NCBI GenBank assembly: GCA_023392475.1
Contig: JAEVZA010000374.1
Location: 1 to 64,000 of the forward strand
Reading direction: 5' to 3'
Source of the DNA: Actinomycetes bacterium
Lineage (GTDB): Bacteria > Actinomycetota > Acidimicrobiia > Acidimicrobiales > Microtrichaceae
DNA length: 64,000 nt
Position numbers and translations under genes: made by a program. Position 1 is the stretch's first letter. The number at the start of each line of letters is the position of its first letter. This document shows, piece after piece, positions 1-8,651 of this stretch. Below the pieces are notes generated by a model. The model worked only from the letters and a program-made list of their open reading frames with translations. It was not told where the DNA came from and searched no databases.

Positions 1-82
1 CGCCGGATCCATGCCCCCACCGTACGGCCGGTACGCTCACGACGCCCGACGACCCCTCCCCCTCCCGAGGTGATCCCCGCCC

Positions 83-763
83 ATGTCCGCGCCTGACATC
101 CAGATCGTGCCGTCGGTGCTCCCCGCCGACTTCTCCCGCCTCGGCGAGGAGTGCCAGGCCCTCGAGAAGGCCGGCGTCGACCGGATCCAGTGGGACGTCA
201 TGGACGGCGTGTTCGTGCCCAACCTGACGATGGGACCCGACATCATCGCCGCCTGCCGGCCGCACGTGGACGTGCCGTTCGAGGCCCACCTGATGGTGGT
301 CGAGCCCGACGAGCTCATCCCCCGGTACGTCGAGGCCGGGTGCGAGGTGCTGATCGTCCACGAGGAGGCGTGCCGCCACCTGCACCGCACGCTCGCCCGC
401 ATCCGCGACCTCGGCGCGAGCCCCGCGGTGGCGCTGAACCCCGCGACCCCCGCGGTCCAGCTGGCCCACGTGCTGGATCTCGTCGACGAGATCCTGGTGA
501 TGACGGTGAACCCCGGGTTCGGTGGCCAGGCGTACATCGGGACGATGGAGCCGAAGGTCGCCGAGGTGAAGGCGATGGTCGCCGCCTCCGGTCGTGACAT
601 CGACATCGAGGTCGACGGCGGGATCGGCCCGTCGACCGTCGCCGGCGCGGCCGCGGCCGGCGCCAACGTGCTCGTCGCCGGCAGCGCCCTGTTCAAGGAT
701 CCCGAGGGGCTCGCCCACGCCGTCACCGACCTCCGCGAGCGCGCCGAGGCCGCCCGGGCATGA
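83..763 (+). CDS. rpe: ribulose-phosphate 3-epimerase
   Basis: Interconverts ribulose 5-phosphate and xylulose 5-phosphate in the cytosolic pentose phosphate pathway. The 226-residue protein has the full TIM-barrel signature set: DVMDG followed by FVPN near residues 38-47, HLMV near 68, NPGFGGQ near 142, VDGGI near 177 and AGSALF near 198. A GAGGTGA ribosome binding site lies just ahead of the ATG. The metal-ligand pattern HxD that normally opens the first motif reads QWD here, so one usual His ligand is Gln; this is seen directly, and its effect is unknown. The stop overlaps the next start (ATGA), so the two genes are probably co-transcribed. Confidence 0.95.
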   Translation: MSAPDIQIVPSVLPADFSRLGEECQALEKAGVDRIQWDVMDGVFVPNLTMGPDIIAACRPHVDVPFEAHLMVVEPDELIPRYVEAGCEVLIVHEEACRHLHRTLARIRDLGASPAVALNPATPAVQLAHVLDLVDEILVMTVNPGFGGQAYIGTMEPKVAEVKAMVAASGRDIDIEVDGGIGPSTVAGAAAAGANVLVAGSALFKDPEGLAHAVTDLRERAEAARA

Positions 764-1257
764 CCCCGCGCCTGGCCGCCGGCCTGGCCACGGTCGTGCT
801 GGTGGTCGGTGCGCTCGCCACGGGCTGCGGCGACGGCCGTCCCGCGTTCTGCGACGACCTCGCGAAGGGCGCCGACCTCGGTGCGCTGACCAAGGCGCTC
901 GACGCGCAGGACCTCGCGGCGGCACGCCACGCGGCGTCGGAGTTCGAGGACCTGGCCGACGGCGCGCCCGACGACGTGCGCAGCGAGATGCAGGACCTGG
1001 CGTCCGCCGTGACGGACATCGTGGGCCTCCTCACCGCCGAGCGGGCCTCCGGCCCGACGACCGGCAACCCGTCGACCACGACCACGGCACCCGGCTCGCC
1101 GTCGACGACCGCCGGCGCCTCGCCGTCGACGACGGGTGACCCGGCGGACGTGGAGCAGCGCCGCGAGGCGCTCAACCGGCGCCTCGCGGACCTGGGCGCG
1201 ACGAGCTCGAAGGTCGAGGACTGGGCGTCGCACACCTGCGGGATCACCCTGACCTGA
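760..1257 (+). CDS. putative lipoprotein with Thr/Ser-rich linker
   Basis: 165-residue secreted protein of unknown function. It starts with a hydrophobic signal segment (LAAGLATVVLVVGALATGC) ending in a lipobox Cys near residue 23. An acidic helical domain follows, then a Thr/Ser/Pro-rich spacer around residues 105-125 and a short C-terminal helical part with one Cys. The start codon overlaps the rpe stop by four bases, implying translational coupling. No domain family is recognised. The compositional pattern suggests an extracytoplasmic anchored protein; nothing shows a partner or substrate. Confidence 0.8.
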   Translation: MTPRLAAGLATVVLVVGALATGCGDGRPAFCDDLAKGADLGALTKALDAQDLAAARHAASEFEDLADGAPDDVRSEMQDLASAVTDIVGLLTAERASGPTTGNPSTTTTAPGSPSTTAGASPSTTGDPADVEQRREALNRRLADLGATSSKVEDWASHTCGITLT

Positions 1258-1530
1258 GCCGCGTCGCCGTCCCGGGGCCGCTCCGGCTTGCCCCGACGGC
1301 CGGAACCGGCCAACCTGCAGGCGCCCTGGCCCTGCCGGGTCACCCCAGAACCACCCGTTCGGCGGGTCGGCGGCGCGTGACTTCCGGCTCCTGACCTCTC
1401 AAGTCCTCGCTGAGTGCGCCGATGGGGTCTCGTCATGTGGTAGCAATTCGACTGTCACGTAACCGTCATACTTCCTACGGCTGGGGCCGTCGCCACGCCA
1501 CTGGCAACACGACGAAAGAGGACCTCCCTG

Positions 1531-2001
1531 ATGCGCACGACTCTCTCCACCTCCCGAACGCACCTGGCGCAGCGCAGCCGCGTGGGCCGGCTCACGCTGG
1601 TCGTCGCCGTCCTGGCGGCGCTGTCGCTCGTCGGTGTGTCCTGCACCAAGAACGGTGCGGCCTTCGAGTCCGCCTCGCGGGCGAACGGGGCACGGGAGGC
1701 ACGGGGCCTCTGGGACCTGTCGCAGGACCAGACCCTGATCAACAAGGCGCAGGACTGGGCGGAGCACATGGCCGCCACCGGCGTCGTGTCGCACTCGGTC
1801 CTCACCGCGAACGCCGGGACCAACTGGCGGGTGCTCGGCGAGAACGTCGGGTGGGCGTACAGCATCGAGCAGATGCACGACCTCTTCATGGCGAGCTCGG
1901 CGCACCGGGCCAACATCCTGAGCACCCGGTACAACCGGATCGGGACCGGGGTGGCGCAGGTCGGCAACCGGTACTACGTCGTGCAGGTCTTCGCCGGCTG
2001 A
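1531..2001 (+). CDS. CAP-domain (SCP/PR-1-like) secreted lipoprotein
   Basis: 156-residue secreted protein with an N-terminal hydrophobic segment ending at a Cys near residue 36 (VGVSC). A compact CAP/SCP domain follows. Visible landmarks are the helix WAEHMAATGVVSHS with the conserved His, GENVGW, the SSAHRANIL motif with the second conserved His, and a closing IGTGVA strand. The domain is short (about 115 residues), as is usual for bacterial CxxCH-independent CAP proteins. Bacterial members are extracellular and mostly of unknown activity. A GAAAGAGG ribosome binding site precedes the ATG. It stands alone, convergent with clpP. Confidence 0.88.
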   Translation: MRTTLSTSRTHLAQRSRVGRLTLVVAVLAALSLVGVSCTKNGAAFESASRANGAREARGLWDLSQDQTLINKAQDWAEHMAATGVVSHSVLTANAGTNWRVLGENVGWAYSIEQMHDLFMASSAHRANILSTRYNRIGTGVAQVGNRYYVVQVFAG

Positions 2002-2020
2002 GCCCGCGCAGCACGCGGGC
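2002..2020 (+). terminator. hairpin directly after the CAP gene stop
   Basis: A perfect 7-bp GC-rich stem (GCCCGCG/CGCGGGC) with a 5-base loop begins at the stop codon of the CAP gene. There is no U-tract, as is common for actinobacterial terminators. It lies in the convergent gap before clpP. Confidence 0.55.
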
Positions 2021-2040
2021 CCGTGAGGGGCCCGATCCCT

Positions 2041-2069
2041 GAGGCCCGGTGGCACCGCCGCCGGGCCTC
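2041..2069. terminator. second hairpin in the CAP-clpP convergent gap
   Basis: A perfect 9-bp stem (GAGGCCCGG/CCGGGCCTC) encloses an 11-base loop. With the hairpin just upstream it probably ends transcription from both sides. Confidence 0.55.
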
Positions 2070-2117
2070 GTCGCGGCCGCGCCCCGCCGCCCCCGGCCCC
2101 GCCCGCCACCACCCGGG

Positions 2118-2744
2118 TCAGCGCATCTCGCCCCGGCGGACGATGACGTGGTCGATGATCCCGTAGTCCTTCGCCTGCTCGGCGGTGAACCAGCGGTCGC
2201 GGTCCGAGTCCGCGTTGATCTGGTCCTTGGTCTGCCCGGTGTGCGACGCGATGCGGTCGGCGAGCAGGTCCTTGATGTACTTGAGCTGCTCGGCCTGGAT
2301 GGCGATGTCGGTCGCCTGGCCCTGCATCCCCGCGGAGGGCTGGTGCATCATGATCCGGGCGTGCGGGAGGCTGTACCGCTTGCCCGCGGCGCCCGCGCAC
2401 AGCAGGAACTGGCCCATCGACGCGCAGAGCCCCATGCAGATCGTGCCGACGTCGGGCGTGACGAACTGCATGGTGTCGTAGATCGCCATGCCGGCCGTGA
2501 CCGAGCCGCCCGGCGAGTTGATGTAGAGCCAGATGTCCTTCTCGGGGTCCTCGCCCTCGAGGTAGAGCATCTGGGCGGTGATGAAGTTGGCGACGGTGTC
2601 GTTGACCTCGGAGCCCAGGAAGACGATCCGGTTCTTCAGCAGGCGGTTGTAGATGTCCGCGGACGGCTCCATGCCGTTGCCCTGGAGGAGCACCGGGGGC
2701 ACGGCGAGCTGCGGCGGGAGGTTGTCGGCGTCGAAGGGCTGCAT
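2118..2744 (-). CDS. clpP: ATP-dependent Clp protease proteolytic subunit
   Basis: 208-residue serine protease subunit that forms the barrel degraded proteins enter with ClpX or ClpC. The catalytic triad is visible: Ser109 in CASMGQ, His134 in MMHQPS and Asp183 in DRDRWF. The substrate-channel motif INSPGG is at 75-80. The ATG at 2744 gives the normal family length. The open frame runs much further upstream, but that part has random composition and overlaps tRNA-Leu and a plus-strand gene. It is a single copy here with no clpX adjacent; many actinobacteria carry a second clpP elsewhere. Confidence 0.95.
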   Translation of the reverse strand: MQPFDADNLPPQLAVPPVLLQGNGMEPSADIYNRLLKNRIVFLGSEVNDTVANFITAQMLYLEGEDPEKDIWLYINSPGGSVTAGMAIYDTMQFVTPDVGTICMGLCASMGQFLLCAGAAGKRYSLPHARIMMHQPSAGMQGQATDIAIQAEQLKYIKDLLADRIASHTGQTKDQINADSDRDRWFTAEQAKDYGIIDHVIVRRGEMR

Positions 2745-2844
2745 GGCGCTGGAGGCTAACGCGGTGCCTTCCGGTTGCCGCGCCGCGGGCCTCGCGGTCG
2801 GTCCAGGACGGCCTTCGAGCGTGCCGGTACGGTGAACCAGCCGC

Positions 2845-2928
2845 GCGGACGTGGCGGAACTGGCAGACGCGCCGGGTTTAGGTCCCGGTGCCCGAGAGGG
2901 TGTGGGGGTTCGAGTCCCCCCGTCCGCA
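2845..2928 (+). tRNA. tRNA-Leu (anticodon UAG)
   Basis: An 84-base class II tRNA. The acceptor stem GCGGACG pairs with CGTCCGC, the D-loop carries the leucine-type TGGCAGACGC, and the anticodon stem CCGGG/CCCGG encloses TTTAGGT, giving anticodon UAG (decodes CUA and probably other CUN codons). A long variable arm (CCCGAGAGGG) and a TTCGAGT T-loop follow. The 3' CCA is not encoded. It lies upstream of clpP on the opposite strand. Confidence 0.95.
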
Positions 2929-3041
2929 CTCCGAGGGTCCGGTCCACCGGGGACTCGTCCCCATGGCCGCGACGGCGCCGATCGGACGACGATGCGGGGA
3001 GCCGCCCCGCCGCCCGGTCGGGGCCGAGCCCGGAGGTCCTC

Positions 3042-3464
3042 ATGGTGCGACCGCGTCGCCTCGGCGCCCTGTTCCTGCTGACGGCGTCCCTCGTCGTCGT
3101 CGCCGCGTGCGCGCCTCCGGCGTACGGTTGGCCGCTGTCGGGCAACGCCTCGAACCGCACCCCCATCGTCGAGGTGGGTGGCAACCCGTTCGTGTGCCAG
3201 GCCCAGCCCACCGACGGGCACCTGCACGTCGAGTTCACCTCCACGTCGGGCGCCGATCCGACGGCCGTCACCGTGCACTTCGAGGGGACGGACATCCAGT
3301 CGATGGCCGGCCCCGTGGACCACCACTGGGAGACGACCTACCTGTTCTCGCTGCCGGCCGGGCGGTGCGACTACGTCGACATCGTCGTCGCCTGCTCCAC
3401 GCCGTGCCCCGAGTGGGAGGCGAGCAACCAGAACTACTCGTGGAAGGTGTCCGTCGTCCCGTAG
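3042..3464 (+). CDS. small lipoprotein, three-member family, copy 1
   Basis: 140-residue secreted lipoprotein with a signal segment ending at the lipobox VAAC (Cys about residue 23). It then shows GWPLSG, a central GHLHVEF and TSGADP block, [17 protein letters not shown], and a C-terminal [11 protein letters not shown] plus SWKVSVVP. Two other genes here (28783-29205 minus and 34129-34560 plus) share this ordered motif set, four non-lipidated Cys and the same ending, so they are paralogues. The Cys pairs suggest two disulfides in the cell envelope. I do not recognise the family and propose no function. The ATG at 3042 follows a GGAGG ribosome binding site. Confidence 0.85.
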   Translation: MVRPRRLGALFLLTASLVVVAACAPPAYGWPLSGNASNRTPIVEVGGNPFVCQAQPTDGHLHVEFTSTSGADPTAVTVHFEGTDIQSMAGPVDHHWETTYLFSLPAGRCDYVDIVVACSTPCPEWEASNQNYSWKVSVVP

Positions 3465-3508
3465 GCCGTCCGGGTCGGACCGGCCTCACCCATCGCGCCG
3501 GTAGCCTC

Positions 3509-4366
3509 GTGTCGGTGGGTCCGACCGCCATCCTGCTCCTGAGCTGTCCCGACCAGACGGGCGTCGTGGCCGCGGTCGCCGACTTCGTGTGGCGCCACGG
3601 CGGGAACATCATCCACGCCGAGCAGCACACCGACGACGTCGACGGCAGGTTCTTCCAGCGGGTCGAGTTCGAGCTGGAGGGGTTCGCGTTCCCCCGCGAC
3701 GACCTGGAGCGCGCCTTCTGGCCCGTGGCCGAGCGCTTCGACATGGATGTCCGGGTCCACTTCTCCGACGACCGGCCCCGCCTCGCGATCCTCGCCTCCC
3801 GGGCCCCGCACTGCCTGGTCGACCTGCTGGCCCGCTCCCGGGCCGGCGAGCTGCCGGCCGAGGTGGCGCTGGTCGCGTCGAACCACCCGGACCACGCCGA
3901 GCTCGCGGCCTTCTCCGGCGTCCCCTTCCACCACCTCCCGGTCGGCGACGATCCGGCCGCCCAGGAGCGGGCCCTGCTCGACCTCCTCCTCGCGGAGCGG
4001 ATCGAGCGGGTCGTGCTGGCCCGCTACATGCGGATCCTCTCCCCCGCCGTGGTCGAGGCGTTCCCGTCGCGGATCATCAACATCCACCACTCCTTCCTGC
4101 CGGCGTTCATCGGTGCCAACCCGTACCGGCAGGCGCACGAGCGCGGCGTGAAGATCATCGGGGCGACCGCCCACTACGTCACCGCCGAGCTCGACGAGGG
4201 ACCGATCATCGACCAGGACGTGGCCCGCGTCTCGCACCGGGACGGCGTCGAGGAGCTGGCCCGCCGCGGGCGGGACCTCGAGGTCGCCGTGCTCGCCCGC
4301 GCGGTGCGCGCGGACCTGGAGCACCGGATCATCCCCAGCGGCAACCGCACCATCGTCTTCGACTGA
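3509..4366 (+). CDS. purU: formyltetrahydrofolate deformylase
   Basis: Hydrolyses 10-formyltetrahydrofolate to formate and tetrahydrofolate, supplying formate for purine synthesis and balancing one-carbon pools. An N-terminal ACT domain (LLLSCPDQTGVVAAV, residues 6-20) is followed by the formyltransferase fold: ASNHPDHAELA, LARYMRILS, the catalytic block INIHHSFLPAF, and TAHYVTAELDEGPIIDQD. These hold the Asn, His and Asp typical of the family. Starting at GTG 3509 gives 285 residues, the usual PurU length; a second GTG two codons later is also possible. A long in-frame extension upstream is not protein-like. Confidence 0.94.
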   Translation: MSVGPTAILLLSCPDQTGVVAAVADFVWRHGGNIIHAEQHTDDVDGRFFQRVEFELEGFAFPRDDLERAFWPVAERFDMDVRVHFSDDRPRLAILASRAPHCLVDLLARSRAGELPAEVALVASNHPDHAELAAFSGVPFHHLPVGDDPAAQERALLDLLLAERIERVVLARYMRILSPAVVEAFPSRIINIHHSFLPAFIGANPYRQAHERGVKIIGATAHYVTAELDEGPIIDQDVARVSHRDGVEELARRGRDLEVAVLARAVRADLEHRIIPSGNRTIVFD

Positions 4367-4460
4367 CGGTCCGCCGCCCCGTCCCGGCGCTCGCGTCCTT
4401 CGTCGAGCGCACGGTGCGCTCAGCGCTCCGTGCGCGAAACGGAACGGGCGGGGCCGGCGG

Positions 4461-4487
4461 GTGCGGAGGGTGCGGAGGGTGCGGAGG
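4461..4487 (+). repeat. 3 x 9-bp tandem repeat in a G-rich leader
   Basis: Three exact copies of GTGCGGAGG, preceded by further G-runs (from about 4446), lie 40 bases before the Nei-type glycosylase start. The strand has enough G-tracts to form a G-quadruplex, or pause transcription, near the start of a DNA-repair gene. Confidence 0.6.
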
Positions 4488-4527
4488 TCGATTTCGGTCG
4501 TGGGGTCGGTGCGGCGCAGACTGCGGC

Positions 4528-5361
4528 GTGCCCGAAGGCCACACGATCCACCGGCTGGCCCGGGACCTCCGATCGACGCTGCGTGGTGCTCCGGTCGCGG
4601 CGACCTCGCCGCAGGGCCGGTTCGCCGACGGTGCCGCGGAACTCGACGGTCGACCGCTCCGCCGGGCCGACGCGTGGGGCAAGTACCTCTTCTGCGACTT
4701 CGGCACGGGCGAGGTGCTGCACGTGCACCTCGGGCTCATCGGCAAGTTCCGGCGCAGGCCGTCGCCACCGCCGGAGCCGACCGGCGCCGTCCGCCTGCGG
4801 CTCGAGGGCGACCGCGCCACGTGGGACCTGTCGGGCCCGACCCGGTGCGAGCTCGTGACGCGTGACGAGCAGGAGCGGATCGTGGAGCGGATCGGGGCGG
4901 ACCCGCTCCGCCGGGACGCTGACGTGGCGCTCGCCCGGGAGAAGGTGGCGCGCTCGTCGAAGGCGATCGGCGCCCTCGTGCTCGATCAGTCGGTGATCGC
5001 CGGCATCGGCAACGTCTACCGGGCCGAGCTGCTGTTCCTGTGCGGGATCCACCCCGACCGGGAGGCGAGGTCGCTCGCCGACGACGAGTTCGAGGACCTG
5101 TGGTCCCGGGCCGTCGAGCTGATGACCGTCGGCGTGCGCCTCGGACGGATCGTGACCACCGAACCCGACGAGATCGGCCGGGCGCGCAGCCGGATGCGCG
5201 ACGACGACCGCCTCTACGTGTACCACCGGGAGATCTGCCGGCGGTGCGGGACGCAGATCGCGACCCTGGTGCTCGGCGGCCGGCCCATCTGGTTCTGCCC
5301 GACGTGCCAGCCGTCCGCGCACGGCCACGCGACCCGGCGCCGCTACCGTTCGACCAGATGA
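4528..5361 (+). CDS. Fpg/Nei-family DNA glycosylase (Nei-type)
   Basis: Base-excision-repair glycosylase/AP lyase for oxidised bases. The mature N-terminus PEGHTIHR supplies the catalytic Pro and Glu and is typical of Nei rather than Fpg (PELPE). The H2TH region is visible as SSKAIGALVLDQSVIAGIGN followed by VYRAE, where the conserved Lys and Asn contact DNA. A C-terminal zinc finger has CRRCGT and CPTCQ as Cys pairs. The GTG at 4528 is chosen because the enzyme must begin (M)PEG; this gives 277 residues, normal for mycobacterial Nei2-like proteins. A G-rich tandem repeat precedes it. Confidence 0.92.
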   Translation: MPEGHTIHRLARDLRSTLRGAPVAATSPQGRFADGAAELDGRPLRRADAWGKYLFCDFGTGEVLHVHLGLIGKFRRRPSPPPEPTGAVRLRLEGDRATWDLSGPTRCELVTRDEQERIVERIGADPLRRDADVALAREKVARSSKAIGALVLDQSVIAGIGNVYRAELLFLCGIHPDREARSLADDEFEDLWSRAVELMTVGVRLGRIVTTEPDEIGRARSRMRDDDRLYVYHREICRRCGTQIATLVLGGRPIWFCPTCQPSAHGHATRRRYRSTR

Positions 5362-5386
5362 GGCCCGTGGGACGAGGGAGCAGCCG

Positions 5387-6403
5387 TTGAAGGTCCAGGA
5401 CCTCACCACCCCGGCGCTCGTCGTGGACGTGGCCGCCCTCGACGCCAACATCGACGCCATGGCGGCGGCGCGGCCCGGTCCGTCGCTGCGACCGCACGTC
5501 AAGGCGTTCAAGTCGACCACCCTCGCCCGGCACGTGGCGGAGCGCGGCGGTCACCGCACGTTCTGCTGCGCCACGCTGCGGGAGGTCGAGGGGATGGCCG
5601 ACTCCGGCCTGGGCGACGACCTGCTCCTCGCGAACGAGACGCTCGACGTGGAGCGGCTCACCCGCGTCGTGCGGCGCGGCGACGCCCGGATCACGGTGGC
5701 CGTGGACTCACCGGAGACGGTGGAGGTCGCGGCCGCGGCGGGCGCGGACGTGCTCGTCGACGTCGACGTCGGCCTCCCGCGGTGCGGCTGCCTCCCCGAG
5801 GACGCCGGTCGGCTGGCGGACCTCGCCCGTTCCCGCGGTCTCGAGGTGCGGGGCGTCATGGGCTACGAGGGCCACGCGGTCGGCAACCCGGACCGTGCGA
5901 AGCGGGCCGCCCTCGTCGCCACCTCGATGGACCTGCTCCGCCGGGCGCACGAGGACGTCGGCGGCGAGGTCACCTCGGCGGGCGGCACCGGCACGTACGA
6001 CCTGCACGACTGGGCGGGCGAGGTGCAGGCCGGCTCCTACCTGCTGATGGACACGCACTACGGCCGCCTCGGCCTCCCGTTCGCCCAGGCGCTGGAGCTC
6101 GAGGTGACGGTCCTGTCGACGTCGCCGACCAAGGGCTGGGGCGTGGTCGACTGCGGGCTCAAGTCGCTCGGCATGGACCACGGGAACCCGTCGATGCCGG
6201 GCTGGGACGTGTTCTTCTGCTCCGACGAGCACACGACGTTCACCCCGGTCGCCGACGGCGACGGCGGGCTGCCCGCCGTCGGCGAGCGGCTGCGCGTGCA
6301 CCCCGCCCACGTCGATCCGACCGTGGCGTACCACGAGCGCCTCCACCTGGTGGATGGCGAGGACGTGGTCGAGGTGTGGCCCGTCGACCTCCGCGGCTGG
6401 TGA
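5387..6403 (+). CDS. PLP-dependent D-threonine aldolase / D-serine dehydratase family enzyme
   Basis: 338-residue fold-III (alanine-racemase-like) PLP enzyme. It begins LTTPALVVDVAALDANI and carries the PLP lysine in RPHVKAFKS near residue 34-40. The barrel motifs are DVDVGLPRCG and GYEGHAVG, and the C-terminal domain ends HPAHVDPTVAYH. In D-serine dehydratase the C-terminal metal ligands are His and Cys (HxC); here the motif is HxD, as in D-threonine aldolases, so I favour aldolase activity on D-beta-hydroxy amino acids (inference). The start is an unusual TTG 7 bases after a GAGGGAG ribosome binding site. Confidence 0.85.
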   Translation: MKVQDLTTPALVVDVAALDANIDAMAAARPGPSLRPHVKAFKSTTLARHVAERGGHRTFCCATLREVEGMADSGLGDDLLLANETLDVERLTRVVRRGDARITVAVDSPETVEVAAAAGADVLVDVDVGLPRCGCLPEDAGRLADLARSRGLEVRGVMGYEGHAVGNPDRAKRAALVATSMDLLRRAHEDVGGEVTSAGGTGTYDLHDWAGEVQAGSYLLMDTHYGRLGLPFAQALELEVTVLSTSPTKGWGVVDCGLKSLGMDHGNPSMPGWDVFFCSDEHTTFTPVADGDGGLPAVGERLRVHPAHVDPTVAYHERLHLVDGEDVVEVWPVDLRGW

Positions 6404-6452
6404 GGGGCCCGGGCATCGGCGGCGGCCTGCCGCGGCCCACGAACCTGCCGGT

Positions 6453-7061
6453 TCAGCCGGTGAGCGCCCGCTGCAGCTCGGCGAGCGCCCGGCCCCGGTG
6501 CGAGATGGCGTGCTTCTCCTCCGCCGACATCTCGGCGAACGTCCGCCCGTCGCCTTCGGCGGGCACGAACACCGGGTCGTAGCCGAAGCCACCCTCACCA
6601 CGTGGAGACGGGGCGATGCTCCCCTCCACCGATCCCTCGGTCACCAGCTCCTCGCCGTCGGGGGTGCGGAGGACGATCACGCAGCGGAACCGAGCCGCCC
6701 GTGCCTCGGGGTCCTCGACGCCGCGGTCGGCGAGCTCGCGCAGGAGCAGCGCGACGTTGGCGGCGTCGTCGGCGTGCTCCCCCGCGTAGCGGGCGGACCG
6801 CACCCCCGGGGCGCCTCCGAGCGCGTCGACGACGAGTCCGGAGTCGTCCGCCAGCGCGGCCTCCCCGGTCGCCGCGGCCAGCGCCACCGCCTTGAGCCGC
6901 GCGTTGCCGACGAAGTCGGGGGCGTCCTCGACGACCTCCGGCACGTCGGCAGGCCGGGCGAGGAGCTCGGTCGGCACGCCGGACGACGCGAGGATCGCCC
7001 GGAGCTCGGCGACCTTCTTCGGGTTCGCCGACGCGAGGACGAGCCGGTCGGGCGCCCGCAC
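6453..7061 (-). CDS. rdgB: XTP/dITP pyrophosphatase
   Basis: Cleans the nucleotide pool by hydrolysing dITP, XTP and ITP to monophosphates. The 202-residue protein opens with LVLASANPKKVAELRAIL and has FVGNARLKA, the ADDSGLVVDALGG signature, SARYAG, GGFGYDPVF and the closing HAISHRGRAL, all hallmarks of the Ham1/RdgB family. The GTG at 7061 places the start only 5 bases after the rph stop, as expected for an operon. The rph-rdgB pairing is widely conserved in actinobacteria. Confidence 0.94.
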   Translation of the reverse strand: MRAPDRLVLASANPKKVAELRAILASSGVPTELLARPADVPEVVEDAPDFVGNARLKAVALAAATGEAALADDSGLVVDALGGAPGVRSARYAGEHADDAANVALLLRELADRGVEDPEARAARFRCVIVLRTPDGEELVTEGSVEGSIAPSPRGEGGFGYDPVFVPAEGDGRTFAEMSAEEKHAISHRGRALAELQRALTG

Positions 7062-7066
7062 GCGGC

Positions 7067-7804
7067 CTAGCGACCGAACTGCCGGGGGCTCGGCCCCACC
7101 GACACGTACTCGCGTTGCAGGTCGTGGATCGTGCGGATGCCACCCTCGGCGAGGGCGAGCAGGCCGTCGAGCTCGTCCCGGCTGAAGGGCGCGCCCTCGG
7201 CCGTGCCCTGCACCTCCACGAACAGTCCCTTGCCGGTCATCACGACGTTCATGTCCGTCTCGGCGGTCGAGTCCTCCGAGTAGGGCAGGTCGAGCACCGG
7301 CTGGCCGGCGACGACGCCCACGGAGATCGCGGCGAGCTCGTCGAGCAGCGGCACGGACGACAGGAGCCCGGCCTGCACCATCCGGGTGAGGCAGTCGTGC
7401 AGTGCGAGGTACGAGCCGCTGATCGAGGCGGTGCGGGTGCCGCCGTCGGCCTGCAGCACGTCGCAGTCGATGAGGATCTGCCGCTCGCCGAGAGCGGTCA
7501 TGTCGCACACGGAGCGGAGGGCACGGCCGATCAGCCGCTGGATCTCCTGGGTGCGGCCCTTCGGGCCCTTGGTCTCGCGGCGGATGCGCTCCGGCGAGGA
7601 GCCCGGCAGCATCGAGTACTCGGCGGTCACCCAGCCCTTGCCGCTGTTGCGCATCCAGCGCGGGACGTCCTCGTCGAGCATCGCCGTGCAGAGCACCTTC
7701 GTGTCACCGCAGGTGACGAGCACCGATCCCTGCGCGTAGGCGGTGAAGTCACGCTCGAAGCTGATGGGCCGCAGCTCGTCGGCGGCGCGTCCGTCGGGTC
7801 TCAC
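7067..7804 (-). CDS. rph: ribonuclease PH
   Basis: Phosphorolytic 3'-5' exoribonuclease that trims tRNA 3' ends. The 245-residue sequence starts [20 protein letters not shown] and contains [16 protein letters not shown], the [13 protein letters not shown] motif, the [14 protein letters not shown] phosphate-binding helix, [19 protein letters not shown] and the [17 protein letters not shown] block. Length and order match bacterial Rph. It sits between the MBL hydrolase and rdgB in a five-gene minus-strand run. Confidence 0.96.
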   Translation of the reverse strand: MRPDGRAADELRPISFERDFTAYAQGSVLVTCGDTKVLCTAMLDEDVPRWMRNSGKGWVTAEYSMLPGSSPERIRRETKGPKGRTQEIQRLIGRALRSVCDMTALGERQILIDCDVLQADGGTRTASISGSYLALHDCLTRMVQAGLLSSVPLLDELAAISVGVVAGQPVLDLPYSEDSTAETDMNVVMTGKGLFVEVQGTAEGAPFSRDELDGLLALAEGGIRTIHDLQREYVSVGPSPRQFGR

Positions 7805-7876
7805 TGGTCTGCTCCTGGTCGTTCCGGTCGGCCGCCGTGGTGCGGTCCCGGCCGTCGGTGGCGGCTCCGCCGCGCT

Positions 7877-8617
7877 TCACACCTCGTGGATGTCGTGCAC
7901 GCGGGCGGCCCCGACGGGAGCACCATAGGCCGCCGTCGCCTCGGCCACCGCCTCCTCGACCGAGCGGGTGGGCAGGACGTGGGTGACGAGGAGCCGGCCG
8001 ACGCCGGCGGCACGGGCGGCCCTCCCCGCCTCCGTCGCCGTGAGGTGGACGGGCCGGCCGGGGTCGGTGTCGCGCTCGAGGAAGGTCGCCTCGCTGATCG
8101 CCAGGTCGAGCCCGCCGCCGAGCTCGGCGAGGGACCAGCCCGGACCCGTGTCGGCCGTGTAGGCGAGCGACCGGTCGTCGAGGTCGACGCGGATCGCCAG
8201 CGTCTCCGGCGGGTGGTCGGTGCGCGAGCAGCGGAACGCGAGCGGACCGACGCCGAACTCGGAGCCGTCGGTCACGACCTGTGGCGCGAACGACGAGCCG
8301 ATCCGACCGTTGCTGACCACGTCGACCATGCCGAGGGTCTCCTCGGTGCTGATCAGCGGCACGCCGTGGCGCTGCAGCACGTAGGTCAGCGCGTTCCGGA
8401 GGACCGGGACCTCGGCCCAGTGGTCGGGGTGGGAGTGGGTGACGACGACGGCGTCGAGCTCGTCGGGTCGCACGTGCTCCTGCAGGTTGGCGATCGTGCC
8501 GGGGCCGGCGTCGAGGAGCACGGTCGCGCCGCCGCCGCGCACGAGGTAGCCGGAGCACGCGCCGCCGGCGCCCGCGTAGGTGCCGGACGCGCCGAGCACG
8601 GTGACCGTCAGCCCCAC
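7877..8617 (-). CDS. metallo-beta-lactamase-fold hydrolase (Rv1339-like)
   Basis: 246-residue MBL-fold enzyme. The binuclear metal site is THSHPDHWAE (HxHxDH), with the further ligands TADTGPGWS and the late His in LLVTHVLPT. An opening VTVLGASGTY plus a GGACSGYLV patch is typical of the actinobacterial group that includes mycobacterial Rv1339, described as an atypical class II cyclic-nucleotide phosphodiesterase. The same gene order (murI, this gene, rph, rdgB) supports orthology. The GTG at 8617 gives the standard N-terminus. Specific substrate is inferred from synteny; tRNase Z-like activity is the main alternative. Confidence 0.85.
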   Translation of the reverse strand: MGLTVTVLGASGTYAGAGGACSGYLVRGGGATVLLDAGPGTIANLQEHVRPDELDAVVVTHSHPDHWAEVPVLRNALTYVLQRHGVPLISTEETLGMVDVVSNGRIGSSFAPQVVTDGSEFGVGPLAFRCSRTDHPPETLAIRVDLDDRSLAYTADTGPGWSLAELGGGLDLAISEATFLERDTDPGRPVHLTATEAGRAARAAGVGRLLVTHVLPTRSVEEAVAEATAAYGAPVGAARVHDIHEV

Positions 8618-8651
8618 GGACCGGTCCCCCTCGGCCCGGTCGGCCGCGCGC

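Noticed and set aside
37..1436. Long minus-strand frames opposite rpe and the lipoprotein
   Set aside because: Arg/Ala-rich shadow frames caused by high GC; the plus-strand genes carry clear family motifs and ribosome binding sites.
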